DNA from: Thermococcaceae archaeon
GTDB lineage: Archaea > Methanobacteriota_B > Thermococci > Thermococcales > Thermococcaceae
Assembly (NCBI GenBank): GCA_027064745.1
Contig: JAMOPD010000010.1
Span: forward strand, 1 to 23,792
Length of the DNA stretch: 23,792 bases
Reading direction: 5' to 3'
A model generated the notes under the pieces. The model was given only the letters and a program-made list of their open reading frames with translations, was not told the DNA's origin and searched no databases. Position 1 is the stretch's first letter; each line of letters begins with the position of its first letter. Shown in pieces: positions 7,273 through 14,802 of this stretch. The translations under genes and the position numbers were made by a program.

Positions 7273-8586
7273 TTAGCCTGACTCTCTTTCCCAGATTTTC
7301 TTCTGTTTATGGGCTTTGTGCTCTAAATCATAACCCACATTTTCCCCTGCCTGGAGCTCAAGTATTTTTGTCAGGATTTCACTCAGCAACCATGATCCCC
7401 ATTTTGGATCTTTGACTTCTAATGCAGCGTCTATAGCTCTATCTATATTGCCCTCCCGTAACATGCTAACTGCTATACTCCCAAAAGCTAAGGATCTAAC
7501 ATAAGTATCTTCAATTTCCTTGGCGAGTTTCATTGCACTGTTATATTCCCTGAGCTTTGAAAGATAAGTAACAGATTTTGCCTTAACAGGTTCATCTCTC
7601 GTTTTAAAGCCTAGCTTTTCAACAAGTCGTTTATATCTTAATTCAGGAGTTCTAGAGAGAAGTTCATCTAAAATTATCTTCGCTACCAGATCAAATTCCT
7701 CCTTGTCCAAATTTTCTGCTAACTCCTCTAAAAGGTTCTCCTGATCTATTATGTTGGATATCAACCCACTGAGAACCTTGATTTTTTCTTCTTCAGAGAG
7801 GGTGTGTATAACCTTGACTACAAACGAAGTCTCACCATAACTCCCCAGACCTATTAACAATGAACGTAAAACTTCAGGACTAATTGAACCTGGCATGCTT
7901 AGGGCTATATCGACAAATTTCTCATAGGTTTCTTTCGGCACATTTGCATTCTTTAAATGCACAGCAACCTCACGCATTGCCTCTGAAAGCCAGTACTCAC
8001 TTTTGAGGCTTTTTAGGATTTTTATAGCACTCCCAAATTCTTCTCTCTTTAGGTGAACTTTAAGTGTCTCAATAGCTGCTATTGAGTGCCATGGCTCGCC
8101 CTGGATATATTTAACAGTAATATACGCTCGTTTCATGTTTTCCTCTTTTAGGTATGCTTTGAGGATTTTGAGCAGTATATCGTTTCTTTTTACATTATCT
8201 TTTATGTTTCTGCTGTAGAAGAGAGCATCATCCAAGACTCCAAGTTCGATCAGTCTTGTAACTAAGGTTTCCAACATTTCATCATGCAAGGGTTGGGGGA
8301 ACTCTCTAATAACTTCATGGGCTTGATAAAAGATTTTCATGGCAGCTTTTTTTAAATTACACTTTTGGATATAACTTCCAATCTCAACTAAAGCCATAAC
8401 AGCTCTCAAAGGATTTTCTATTTTGCTAACAACCTCAAGAGCCAATTTAAATGCGTCCTTATAAGCTTCCGAACCAGATTTATACAAGTAATAACCTATT
8501 CTTGCATAGGTTATTGCTCTAAGGTATCTATCCCCTATTTGAGACGCTAAATCAAGAACTTCATGATAAATATCAACATGATTCAT
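7273..8586 (-). CDS. Uncharacterised helical-repeat protein
   Basis: I do not recognise this 437-residue protein. It has no signal peptide or membrane segment. The sequence is almost entirely amphipathic helix, with repeated phrases such as YLRAITYARIGYYL, PLRAVMALVEIGSYI, EYWLSEAMREVAVHL and YVRSLAFGSIAVSML. The spacing of roughly 35 residues suggests TPR-like or related alpha-solenoid repeats, so a scaffold or adaptor role is possible. The phrase ALEVKDPKWGSWLLSEI near the C terminus follows the same pattern. It is A+T-rich. ATG 8586 is preceded by GGTGG and a TATA-like ATTATTAAATACC at 8616-8628. Neighbours give no functional hint. Confidence 0.75.
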   Translation of the reverse strand: MNHVDIYHEVLDLASQIGDRYLRAITYARIGYYLYKSGSEAYKDAFKLALEVVSKIENPLRAVMALVEIGSYIQKCNLKKAAMKIFYQAHEVIREFPQPLHDEMLETLVTRLIELGVLDDALFYSRNIKDNVKRNDILLKILKAYLKEENMKRAYITVKYIQGEPWHSIAAIETLKVHLKREEFGSAIKILKSLKSEYWLSEAMREVAVHLKNANVPKETYEKFVDIALSMPGSISPEVLRSLLIGLGSYGETSFVVKVIHTLSEEEKIKVLSGLISNIIDQENLLEELAENLDKEEFDLVAKIILDELLSRTPELRYKRLVEKLGFKTRDEPVKAKSVTYLSKLREYNSAMKLAKEIEDTYVRSLAFGSIAVSMLREGNIDRAIDAALEVKDPKWGSWLLSEILTKILELQAGENVGYDLEHKAHKQKKIWERESG

Positions 8587-8685
8587 ATTTCCACCGTTAT
8601 CTTTTGGAATTAAAGGTATTTAATAATTTTCAAAAACTTTTAAAAACTGGAAATATGATGAATTAAAATTAGACAAAAAACGAAA

Positions 8686-8895
8686 TTAACTTAGTTCATC
8701 GTATACAACACTAATAACCTCACCATCATCAAGGGACACATAACTGACTTTTATTTTCTTTCCAGATTTCGGATCTATAACAACAAAATCAGGTTTTTTG
8801 AGATATTCACTCTTAGGCATCCTCCAAACATCGCTGTAATGCATTTTTAACTCCTTAACAAACTTATTAATATCCTTTTTAACTATCGTTGCCAT
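8686..8895 (-). CDS. Small uncharacterised protein, 69 residues
   Basis: Short basic-acidic protein beginning MATIVKKDINKFVKELKMHY and ending VSYVSLDDGEVISVVYDELS; its second half looks like a small beta sheet. No family recognised. I chose ATG 8895 because GGTGAT lies four bases upstream. An ATG at 8907 would add four residues but would fall at or before the predicted transcript start. A very good Thermococcales promoter supports that the gene is real. Confidence 0.7.
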   Translation of the reverse strand: MATIVKKDINKFVKELKMHYSDVWRMPKSEYLKKPDFVVIDPKSGKKIKVSYVSLDDGEVISVVYDELS

Positions 8896-8922
8896 AGGTA
8901 TCACCATAAATATATACTACAT

Positions 8923-8940
8923 TATGATATAAAAACCTTT
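8923..8940 (-). promoter_or_regulatory. Strong BRE/TATA promoter of the 69-residue gene
   Basis: GAAAGGTTTTTATATC on the minus strand is close to the Thermococcales consensus (purine-rich BRE directly followed by TTTTTATA). The predicted start is near 8903, leaving a leader of about eight bases. Confidence 0.7.
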
Positions 8941-8982
8941 CTAATCGTTTTTCGTTAAAAATAATATCGTCGATCGACGAGT

Positions 8983-9837
8983 TCAATGTTTAACGCATAC
9001 CATAGCCCCTTGGGGGACCTTCAACTCTCGAGCTATTGGAGGACATTTTGCTTTCAAAAGATAGAACACCCGCTCATCTTTGAATTCACTTAGGGTTTCA
9101 AAGTTTCCCTGTCCTTTTGCTATTATAACATCGGTCATCCTAAAGATCTCCACGAATTTAGAGCTTAATTTCCCCAGTGGAACACCAACTATTCTGCTTC
9201 CTGTAGAAACTATACTACCAATATCTTGAAATCCAGCATTTAATAAATCCGTGACAGTGGCGTCATTTATTATGGGCCCTTCTTTAGCTGCAATATAGAT
9301 TTTGAGTTCAGGAAATTCAGCTCTTATCTTCTCAAGAAACAGTTTGTCAAAATATATTTCTCCACAATTATCCGTGAGATACAATAGAGTTTTAGCTCTA
9401 CTAAGTTTCTCAAAAAGTTTATGGCTTTGGTCAATATATAACTCGCTATCGATCATTTCCAATATGTCATCTTCTATTCTTTGGGGATCATAACCAACCG
9501 CAAAATCTATCACATTTCCAGCAATTGACAGTTTTAAAGCAGTTTTCAAATCAATATTCATCTGTCTTTTAATATCATCAACAAGAGAGCGTGCTATAGT
9601 GTTGGATTTTGTTTTGTAATTCCAGAAGGGGTCATCATTTCCAAGATATCCATATAACATCAAAAAGACCTCACTTCCTATGATAGCAGGAATAGAGGAT
9701 TTATCAAAATTCTCACCTAAAAATTTTGCAACTTTTATCATAGCTTTTTTCCTTAATTGCACATCCTCTGTACTAAACTCTGTAACCTTTTGGGCTTGTG
9801 TTATTATACAGGAGAGACACTCGTAATGAACCTTCAT
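8983..9837 (-). CDS. DUF89 / ARMT1-like protein, probable metal-dependent phosphatase
   Basis: A 284-residue protein of the DUF89 family. Characterised members are metal-dependent damage-control phosphatases acting on sugar or nucleotide phosphates; archaeal members resemble the P. horikoshii protein of known structure. Visible features are an N-terminal C7-x2-C10 pair (ECLSC), LSIAGNVIDFAVG, the metal-binding YLTDNCGEIYFDK with Asp, Asn and Glu, AAKEGPIINDAT, and the conserved IAKGQGNFE. ATG 9837 has GGTGATTAAA just before it; the longer frame from 9867 is rejected because the TATA element lies at 9869-9880. It is divergent from SRP54. Physiological substrate unknown. Confidence 0.87.
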   Translation of the reverse strand: MKVHYECLSCIITQAQKVTEFSTEDVQLRKKAMIKVAKFLGENFDKSSIPAIIGSEVFLMLYGYLGNDDPFWNYKTKSNTIARSLVDDIKRQMNIDLKTALKLSIAGNVIDFAVGYDPQRIEDDILEMIDSELYIDQSHKLFEKLSRAKTLLYLTDNCGEIYFDKLFLEKIRAEFPELKIYIAAKEGPIINDATVTDLLNAGFQDIGSIVSTGSRIVGVPLGKLSSKFVEIFRMTDVIIAKGQGNFETLSEFKDERVFYLLKAKCPPIARELKVPQGAMVCVKH

Positions 9838-9868
9838 TTTAATCACCGGGAAGCTATCTGCTTTCACA

Positions 9869-9880
9869 GGTATTTAAGTT
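9869..9880 (-). promoter_or_regulatory. TATA box of the DUF89 gene
   Basis: AACTTAAATACC on the minus strand places the start near 9848, eleven bases before the chosen ATG and downstream of the alternative start at 9867. Confidence 0.6.
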
Positions 9881-9925
9881 TCTCTCTGTAGTAACCCTCA
9901 ACTTACAACCTAAGACTAGACCTAA

Positions 9926-9938
9926 GAATTATAAACTC
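9926..9938 (+). promoter_or_regulatory. TATA box of the SRP54 cluster
   Basis: AGAATTATAAACT is centred about 36 bases before the SRP54 ATG, with the predicted start close to the GGTGAG ribosome binding site. Confidence 0.5.
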
Positions 9939-9967
9939 TAGAGATTTGTTTCTTATGGTGAGTGACA

Positions 9968-11308
9968 ATGGCTTTAGAGAATCTTGGGAAAGCCCTGAAT
10001 AATGCATTAAGAAAGTTAGCTCGCTCGAATACTGTTGATGAAGCACTTGTTAAAGAAATAGTGAGAGATATCCAGAGAGCTCTTATTCAAGCTGATGTTA
10101 ATGTGCGTCTCGTTCTTCAATTAACCAAAAAGATTGAGAAGAGAGCCTTAGAAGAAAAACCTCCAGCAGGCGTCTCAAAAAAAGAACATATAATAAAAAT
10201 TGTGTATGAAGAATTAACAAACTTTTTAGGAAGGGAAGCTAAATCAATTGAAATAAAAGAGAAGCCCACTATTTTATTGGCTGTCGGAATACAGGGTTCA
10301 GGCAAAACTACAAGTATAGCAAAACTTGCTCGTTACTTTCAGAAGAAAGGATACAAAGTAGGCCTAGTATGTTCCGACACTTGGCGACCAGGTGCTTATC
10401 AGCAATTGAAACAGTTGGTAGAGCCTTTTGAAATAGAAGTATTTGGAGACCCAAATGAAAAAAATGCAATAAAACTTGCAAAAGAAGGTGTTGAGTATTT
10501 CAAACGGAAGGGTGTTGACATGATAATTGTTGATTCAGCAGGTAGGCATAAGGAAGAAACAGGCCTTTTGAAGGAGATGAAGGATATAAGCAGTGCTATA
10601 ACTCCTCACGAAGTAATCCTGGTTATAGATGGCACAATCGGTCAACAGGCATATACTCAGGCTCTAGCTTTTAAAGAGACAACTCCTTTAGGCTCAATAA
10701 TCGTCACTAAGCTTGATGGCTCAGCCAAGGGAGGTGGGGCATTGTCTGCGGTTGCAGCCACAGGAGCACCAATAAAATTCATAGGAACAGGTGAAAAAAT
10801 CGATAACCTCGAACCTTTCGACCCGAAGAGATTTGTTTCAAGACTTCTTGGGATGGGTGATATAGAAGGACTACTCGAAAAATTTGAGCAGCTTAGTAAA
10901 GAGCAAGAAATTAAGGAAGAGGATGTTGAGAAGTTCCTTAAGGGAAAGTTCAACCTAAAGGACATGTATGCCCAGCTTGAAGCAATGAGTAAAATGGGTC
11001 CCCTAAAACAGATTCTCCAGATGATTCCGGGATTGGGTTATTCTCTTCCAGATGATGTAATTAGAGTGAGTGAAGGAAGATTAAGAAAATTCAGAATAAT
11101 AATGGACTCCATGACAGAAGAGGAACTCACACACCCCGAGATTATAAACTATTCACGCATTAAAAGGATTGCAAGAGGCTCAGGAACGACAACAAGAGAT
11201 GTAAAGGAACTCCTGAACCAGTACAACCAAATGAAGAAATTCTTCAAGAGCATGGATAAGAGAAAACTTTCTAAACTTGCAAGGGGATTTAATTTAGGTG
11301 GTATATGA
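9968..11308 (+). CDS. srp54: Signal recognition particle protein SRP54
   Basis: The GTPase subunit of the signal recognition particle, binding 7S RNA and signal peptides for cotranslational membrane targeting. The 446 residues match the family. The N domain is helical at 1-95, the P-loop is GIQGSGKTT at about 108-116, and [17 protein letters not shown] and [14 protein letters not shown] follow. A methionine-rich M domain then contains [20 protein letters not shown] and the RNA-binding [15 protein letters not shown] 9968 was chosen over GTG 9962, which lies in the GGTGAG ribosome binding site. Two small genes follow closely on the same strand. Confidence 0.98.
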   Translation: MALENLGKALNNALRKLARSNTVDEALVKEIVRDIQRALIQADVNVRLVLQLTKKIEKRALEEKPPAGVSKKEHIIKIVYEELTNFLGREAKSIEIKEKPTILLAVGIQGSGKTTSIAKLARYFQKKGYKVGLVCSDTWRPGAYQQLKQLVEPFEIEVFGDPNEKNAIKLAKEGVEYFKRKGVDMIIVDSAGRHKEETGLLKEMKDISSAITPHEVILVIDGTIGQQAYTQALAFKETTPLGSIIVTKLDGSAKGGGALSAVAATGAPIKFIGTGEKIDNLEPFDPKRFVSRLLGMGDIEGLLEKFEQLSKEQEIKEEDVEKFLKGKFNLKDMYAQLEAMSKMGPLKQILQMIPGLGYSLPDDVIRVSEGRLRKFRIIMDSMTEEELTHPEIINYSRIKRIARGSGTTTRDVKELLNQYNQMKKFFKSMDKRKLSKLARGFNLGGI

Positions 11309-11309
11309 T

Positions 11310-11549
11310 ATGATAGAAGTTTTCATCCTTATAGTTGTGAAGCCGGGAAATGAAGAGAAGGTCTTTAATAAACTCAAAGACATACCAAAAGTTAGGGAAA
11401 TTTACAGGTTATATGGAGAGTACGACATCGTGGTAAGAATTGAAGTGGAAAACATAAAAGAACTTGATGAATTCCATGACAAAATACTGAGAAAAATAAA
11501 GGAGATAGAAATGACGGAAACACTTATAGCCAGCCCTTACAGGAGGTAG
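11310..11549 (+). CDS. Stand-alone Lrp/AsnC ligand-binding (RAM) domain protein
   Basis: A 79-residue protein that is only the RAM (regulation of amino acid metabolism) domain of Lrp/AsnC regulators, with no helix-turn-helix. The signature GEYDIVVRIEVENIKELDEF and the C-terminal TLIASPYRR are typical. Such proteins form oligomers that bind small effectors or modulate full-length Lrp proteins. ATG 11310 starts one base after the SRP54 stop, with AGGTGGT in the end of srp54, so the genes are almost certainly cotranscribed. A full-length Lrp/AsnC protein is encoded 1.7 kb away (13204-13653). Confidence 0.85.
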   Translation: MIEVFILIVVKPGNEEKVFNKLKDIPKVREIYRLYGEYDIVVRIEVENIKELDEFHDKILRKIKEIEMTETLIASPYRR

Positions 11550-11553
11550 ATAC

Positions 11554-12045
11554 TTGAAGAAAAGGTTAGTTGCGGTTATAGATCTTGAAACTTTGGAAAT
11601 TAAAGCTAACTCTTCTTTTAAATTTAAATGCATTGAAAACTGTGGAAAATGTTGTATGGAGCTTGACATTCCATTAAGAGATGAGGATATAGCACGGATT
11701 GAAGAACTCGGATACAATGCATGGGAGTTTGTAGATTATGAAAAGATGTTCTACAGAGGAGACAAGTTCTTAGGATATGCACTCAAAAAGAGACCGTTTG
11801 ATAATGCCTGTATTTTTCTGGACGAAAATAAAAAATGCAAGATATACCCTTACAGACCAAGGGCATGCAGACTGTATCCATTTATCCTCATTAAGCACGG
11901 CCCAACACTAGAAGTTTATATAAGAGAAGATGACTTCTGTCCCGGTATAAACCATCCAAATGGAGAGCCAATAACCCCAGAATTTGTCAGGGACTATTTT
12001 AATGAGATAATTGAAGAATACAGGAGAGAAACACGATCTATTTAA
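11554..12045 (+). CDS. YkgJ-family Cys-cluster protein
   Basis: A 163-residue protein of the YkgJ/UPF0153 family, annotated elsewhere as zinc- or iron-chelating; function unknown. Cysteines are arranged as FKCIENCGKCCMELDI at the N-terminal third, then NACIFLDENKKCKIYPYRPRA (Cys-x8-Cys), CRLYPF and DDFCPG, which could hold a metal or Fe-S cluster. The start is TTG at 11554, decided by a perfect AGGAGGT at 11541-11547; no ATG fits. Only four bases separate it from the RAM gene, so it closes the SRP54 operon. A short A+T palindrome, ATTTAATT-TG-AATTAAAT at 12040-12057, overlaps the stop codon. Confidence 0.83.
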   Translation: MKKRLVAVIDLETLEIKANSSFKFKCIENCGKCCMELDIPLRDEDIARIEELGYNAWEFVDYEKMFYRGDKFLGYALKKRPFDNACIFLDENKKCKIYPYRPRACRLYPFILIKHGPTLEVYIREDDFCPGINHPNGEPITPEFVRDYFNEIIEEYRRETRSI

Positions 12046-12113
12046 TTTGAATTAAATTTAGAATGCAGATCCACCGGGTTTATTACTAAGCACTCCTGAT
12101 TTAGAACCGAAAC

Positions 12114-12122
12114 CTATTTATA
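12114..12122 (+). promoter_or_regulatory. TATA box of the PRTase-like regulator gene
   Basis: CTATTTATA, preceded by the BRE-like CGAAAC, predicts a start near 12144 and a leader of about 17 bases containing GGAGGTG. Confidence 0.65.
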
Positions 12123-12160
12123 CATTTTCTTGTTAATTTTGGTTACTTGGAGGTGGGAAT

Positions 12161-12880
12161 ATGAGTCAAATAAAGGCAGTCCAAGAAAAGTTAAGGCTTG
12201 TTACACTACTGAAAATCCTGAAAAAATCATACACATATGAAGAACTCTCAAAGATAACTAATCTCCCGATAACGGTATTGAATAGATATGTTCGGGGAAA
12301 AGTCCTTCCAAGTTCCGAAAGAACAAAAGAACTTTTAAAAATGCTTTCTTCATATGTAAACCTAGAAGAGGAAGTCAAAAAGAGAATAAAATTCGATGAG
12401 AGAGGATTTTTTGACAACATGATGGTTCTAAGTGACACTCCTCTAATGAGTTTAATCGCTGAAGAGGTGGCATCAAGATATATAGACAAAGATGTTACAA
12501 AAATCCTTACAGCGGCAACAGACGGAATCCCTCTGGGAGTTCATATAGCAAAGGAACTAAATGTGGAGGTAGTCTATGCCAAGAAAAAGAAAGAAGTTGG
12601 AGTAGAAAAATTTTACGAAGTAAGTTATATCCCAAGTGCCTCTGGGAGTGTAACTACTCTATATCTACCTCACTGGGCACTTAAAAAAGGTGAAAAGGTT
12701 CTCATCGTAGATGATGTTATAAGAAGTGGAGAAACACAGAAAGCCTTGGTAGAGATGTGTCACCAAGCAGGAGCTATTCCCGTGGGGATGTTCTTCCTAA
12801 TAAGTGTAGGCAATGTCCTTGAGCATTTAAAAGAAGAATACGACATCCCAGTTGAAGCACTTGTAAAAATTGGGGCGTGA
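12161..12880 (+). CDS. HTH-phosphoribosyltransferase-like regulator (GfcR/PyrE-like)
   Basis: 239 residues with two parts. The N-terminal 65 residues form a helix-turn-helix (TYEELSKITNLPITVLNRYV). The rest is a type I phosphoribosyltransferase fold with ATDGIPLGVHIAKEL and the PRPP loop VLIVDDVIRSGETQ at about 180-193. This layout matches archaeal regulators related to orotate PRTase, such as haloarchaeal GfcR. I infer a transcription factor sensing PRPP or a sugar or nucleotide metabolite rather than the pyrimidine enzyme. ATG 12161 has GGAGGTGGGA upstream. The next gene overlaps its stop by one base (TGATG). Confidence 0.82.
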   Translation: MSQIKAVQEKLRLVTLLKILKKSYTYEELSKITNLPITVLNRYVRGKVLPSSERTKELLKMLSSYVNLEEEVKKRIKFDERGFFDNMMVLSDTPLMSLIAEEVASRYIDKDVTKILTAATDGIPLGVHIAKELNVEVVYAKKKKEVGVEKFYEVSYIPSASGSVTTLYLPHWALKKGEKVLIVDDVIRSGETQKALVEMCHQAGAIPVGMFFLISVGNVLEHLKEEYDIPVEALVKIGA

Positions 12881-13203
12881 TGCCAATCCCTACATTTATA
12901 ATTTACAATGTTCAGGGAATTAGTATCATAGTTGATGCCGAAGTTGGAAGGCCATTTGAGTTTTATTGCCCCATTGAAGAATGCGGACAGGAAATCAAAA
13001 TGCAGGGGGTCATCATTAAGACTAGTATGGAAGAATTCAAAAGAATTTTGAATGTAACCCCTAAAGTATTCTCCGAGTTAGAAATAAGTAGTCCATTTAT
13101 TTTTAAAGGCAAAATAAACGGAAAAGAAACAAAACTACCTGCCGAATCTATAGAAAACTTCACAAAAAGGTTTATGAAAGAAGTTTTTGTCATAACAAAA
13201 TAA
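12880..13203 (+). CDS. Uncharacterised 107-residue protein coupled to the PRTase-like regulator
   Basis: No family recognised. The protein starts MPIPTFIIYNVQGISIIVDAE, has one cysteine pair in FYCPIEECGQE (Cys-x5-Cys), and a beta-rich middle followed by an amphipathic C-terminal helix. It has no membrane segment. ATG 12880 overlaps the preceding TGA by one base, so translation is coupled and a functional link with the PRTase-like regulator is plausible. Its TAA is directly followed, with no spacer, by the reverse-complement stop of the convergent Lrp gene. Confidence 0.75.
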   Translation: MPIPTFIIYNVQGISIIVDAEVGRPFEFYCPIEECGQEIKMQGVIIKTSMEEFKRILNVTPKVFSELEISSPFIFKGKINGKETKLPAESIENFTKRFMKEVFVITK

Positions 13204-13653
13204 CTAAAGAGGCAATTCTAAATCTTCTTTAACAATATCCATAGCGACATGTGTGTTGGTTTTCTCCACACCATCAATTGAAAGCAACCACTTGACAAAT
13301 CTGTTCATGTCCTCCCTCCCTCTGAATTTAGCCACTGCAATAATATCGTATTCCCCTGTAACATCATAAACGCAGAGCACATGCTCATTCTCTGCTATCT
13401 TCTGCTCGATTTGTATAATTTTCTTTCCCTGAGCTTTTATACCTATTATGGCCGTTAGTTCATAGCCTAATTTCTCATAATTAAGCTTTGGAGTGAAGCC
13501 GAGTATGATACCATTCTCTTCCATTCTTTTGATACGGTTATACACCGTACCCACAGCGACTTTAAGTTCTTTCGCAATTTCCCTGTAAGAAAGCCTCGCA
13601 TCTTTTTGTAATAGCGATAATATTTTCCTATCAAGCTCATCAACCAAAATCAT
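13204..13653 (-). CDS. Lrp/AsnC family transcription regulator
   Basis: About 149 residues. An N-terminal winged helix-turn-helix (ELDRKILSLLQKDARLSYRE, then VAVGTVYNRIKRMEENGII) is joined to a RAM domain with VYDVTGEYDIIAVAKFRG and VEKTNTHVAMDIV. Family members are octameric or dimeric regulators answering to amino acids. Candidate starts are GTG 13671, ATG 13659 and ATG 13653. A TATA element at 13678-13688 predicts transcription from about 13657, which favours ATG 13653, but 13659 cannot be excluded. It is divergent from tRNA-Arg(CCU). The target is unknown; autoregulation is common in the family. Confidence 0.9.
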   Translation of the reverse strand: MILVDELDRKILSLLQKDARLSYREIAKELKVAVGTVYNRIKRMEENGIILGFTPKLNYEKLGYELTAIIGIKAQGKKIIQIEQKIAENEHVLCVYDVTGEYDIIAVAKFRGREDMNRFVKWLLSIDGVEKTNTHVAMDIVKEDLELPL

Positions 13654-13675
13654 CACCATACCTATCTCCACCGTA

Positions 13676-13688
13676 AAGTTTAAATATC
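13676..13688. promoter_or_regulatory. Shared TATA core between lrp-like gene and tRNA-Arg(CCU)
   Basis: AAGTTTAAATATC can be read in both directions. On the minus strand GATATTTAAACTT lies about 27 bases from the Lrp start; on the plus strand AGTTTAAATAT predicts a start near 13709, seven bases before the tRNA. No second TATA-like site is present in the 62-base space. Confidence 0.55.
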
Positions 13689-13715
13689 CTTCTCTTTGAG
13701 GGAATAGCGGGCAGT

Positions 13716-13793
13716 GGACCGGTAGCCTAGCTAGGACAGGGCGGCGGCCTCCTAAGCCGCAGGTCCGGGGTTCAAATCCCCGCCGGTCCGCCA
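13716..13793 (+). tRNA. tRNA-Arg(CCU)
   Basis: Cloverleaf with acceptor GGACCGG/CCGGTCC, anticodon arm GCGGC-CTCCTAA-GCCGC, T arm CGGGGTTCAAATCCCCG, discriminator G and encoded CCA. Anticodon CCT in the DNA reads the AGG arginine codon. Confidence 0.95.
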
Positions 13794-14058
13794 GTTTAGT
13801 AGAACAAGCTCCTATCTTGTATGTAAGAATCCGTTTGAGGCTTGCTTTTCTTGACTCATTATGGAGCTTTTCAGGTTAACTCTGTTATCTTTTATGCAGG
13901 GCTTTAGAGATAACCTCAGCAGGTCTTTCAAGAGTCATGTGTTATGGGATCTCGGTTTTGTCAACAAATCCTTTCAGTATCTTTGAATCCCTCGAAATCT
14001 TTAAATATTTTAACACTTTTAGTTAATTTGGGTAAGAAAAATCTTGGGAGGTGAGAGG
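13794..14058. other. Intergenic region with no confident gene
   Basis: 265 bases between tRNA-Arg(CCU) and the metallophosphoesterase-like gene. A small hairpin (ACAAG/CTTGT, 13804-13820) follows the tRNA. A plus-strand frame of 41 codons (ATG 13861 to TGA 13986) lacks a ribosome binding site and family character. On the minus strand short open stretches are broken by stops, so a decayed gene is possible but not shown. The TATA box CTTTAAATATTTT at 14000-14012 is the promoter of the following gene. Confidence 0.5.
14000..14012 (+). promoter_or_regulatory. TATA box of the metallophosphoesterase-like gene
   Basis: TTTAAATATTTT preceded by CGAAAT predicts a start near 14032, leaving about 27 bases of leader with GGGAGGTGAG. 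Confidence 0.6.
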
Positions 14059-14802
14059 ATGGCTCATGTGGTAGCTCTAGCTAATATAAATGGCAATTTT
14101 CCTGCATTGATTAAAGCCCTTGAAAAAATTGAGGAGCTCAAAGAAGATGGGTACAAGATAGAAAAATACTATATCCTGGGGAATATTACAGGGATATTTC
14201 CTTATCCAGAAGAAATCGTAAGAAGTCTCAAAAGTCTTGCAAAGAACAACAGAGTGAAAATTATCCGCGGAGAATACGATCAAATCATTGGCATGAGTGA
14301 GAGTCCAGATTATATTGAGGAACTGAATATTCCTGAATATACTAAAAGAGCGTTGAAATACACGTGGGACAAACTTGGCCATGAAGGTAGGGAGTTCATT
14401 AGGGATATTCCCATATATCTTGTGGATAAAATCGGAAAGAACGATATATTTGGTGTTTATGGCAGTCCATTGAATCCTTTCGAGGGAAGAGTATTACCCG
14501 AACAGCCAACTTCTTACTATGAATCAATAATGCGATCTGTAAAAGATTATGAGATATTACTAGTCTCATCACCAAAATACCCTGTAAATGCCATGACGAG
14601 ATATGGAAGAGTGGTCTGCCCTGGCAGTATAGGATTTCCTCCAGGAAAGGAACATAGGGCAACATTTGCACTCATAGATGTAGACACACTCCACACAAAG
14701 TTCATAGAAGTCGATTATGACAAGAGGACAATAGAAGAAAGAATAAAAAAGGAAGAACTTCCTCCTGAGCTTATTAAGATTCTTTACCATGGAAGAGTCT
14801 GA
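14059..14802 (+). CDS. Metallophosphoesterase-fold protein lacking catalytic residues
   Basis: 247 residues with the layout of YfcE/MJ0936-type calcineurin-like phosphoesterases, but every recognisable metal ligand is replaced. SDIHGN is ANINGN (N9, N11). LGDxxG is LGNITG (N42). GNHD is GEYD (E72, Y73). HGSP is YGSP (Y134). GHTHxP is SSPKYP (171-175). Non-catalytic framework such as PYPEEIV and VCPGSIGFPPGKEHRATFALID is well kept, so the fold is probably preserved under selection. I infer a pseudoenzyme with a binding or structural role. ATG 14059 has GGGAGGTGAGAGG before it. The 3' end overlaps the convergent flippase-like gene by 29 bases. Confidence 0.85.
   Translation: MAHVVALANINGNFPALIKALEKIEELKEDGYKIEKYYILGNITGIFPYPEEIVRSLKSLAKNNRVKIIRGEYDQIIGMSESPDYIEELNIPEYTKRALKYTWDKLGHEGREFIRDIPIYLVDKIGKNDIFGVYGSPLNPFEGRVLPEQPTSYYESIMRSVKDYEILLVSSPKYPVNAMTRYGRVVCPGSIGFPPGKEHRATFALIDVDTLHTKFIEVDYDKRTIEERIKKEELPPELIKILYHGRV

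Noticed and set aside
12040..12057. A+T palindrome ATTTAATT-TG-AATTAAAT as a mobile-element end
   Set aside because: No partner repeat or target duplication nearby; low-complexity A+T palindromes are expected in this region.
13861..13986. 41-codon frame in the gap after tRNA-Arg(CCU)
   Set aside because: No ribosome binding site, no recognisable motif, and the minus strand looks no better; kept only as a note in the intergenic entry.
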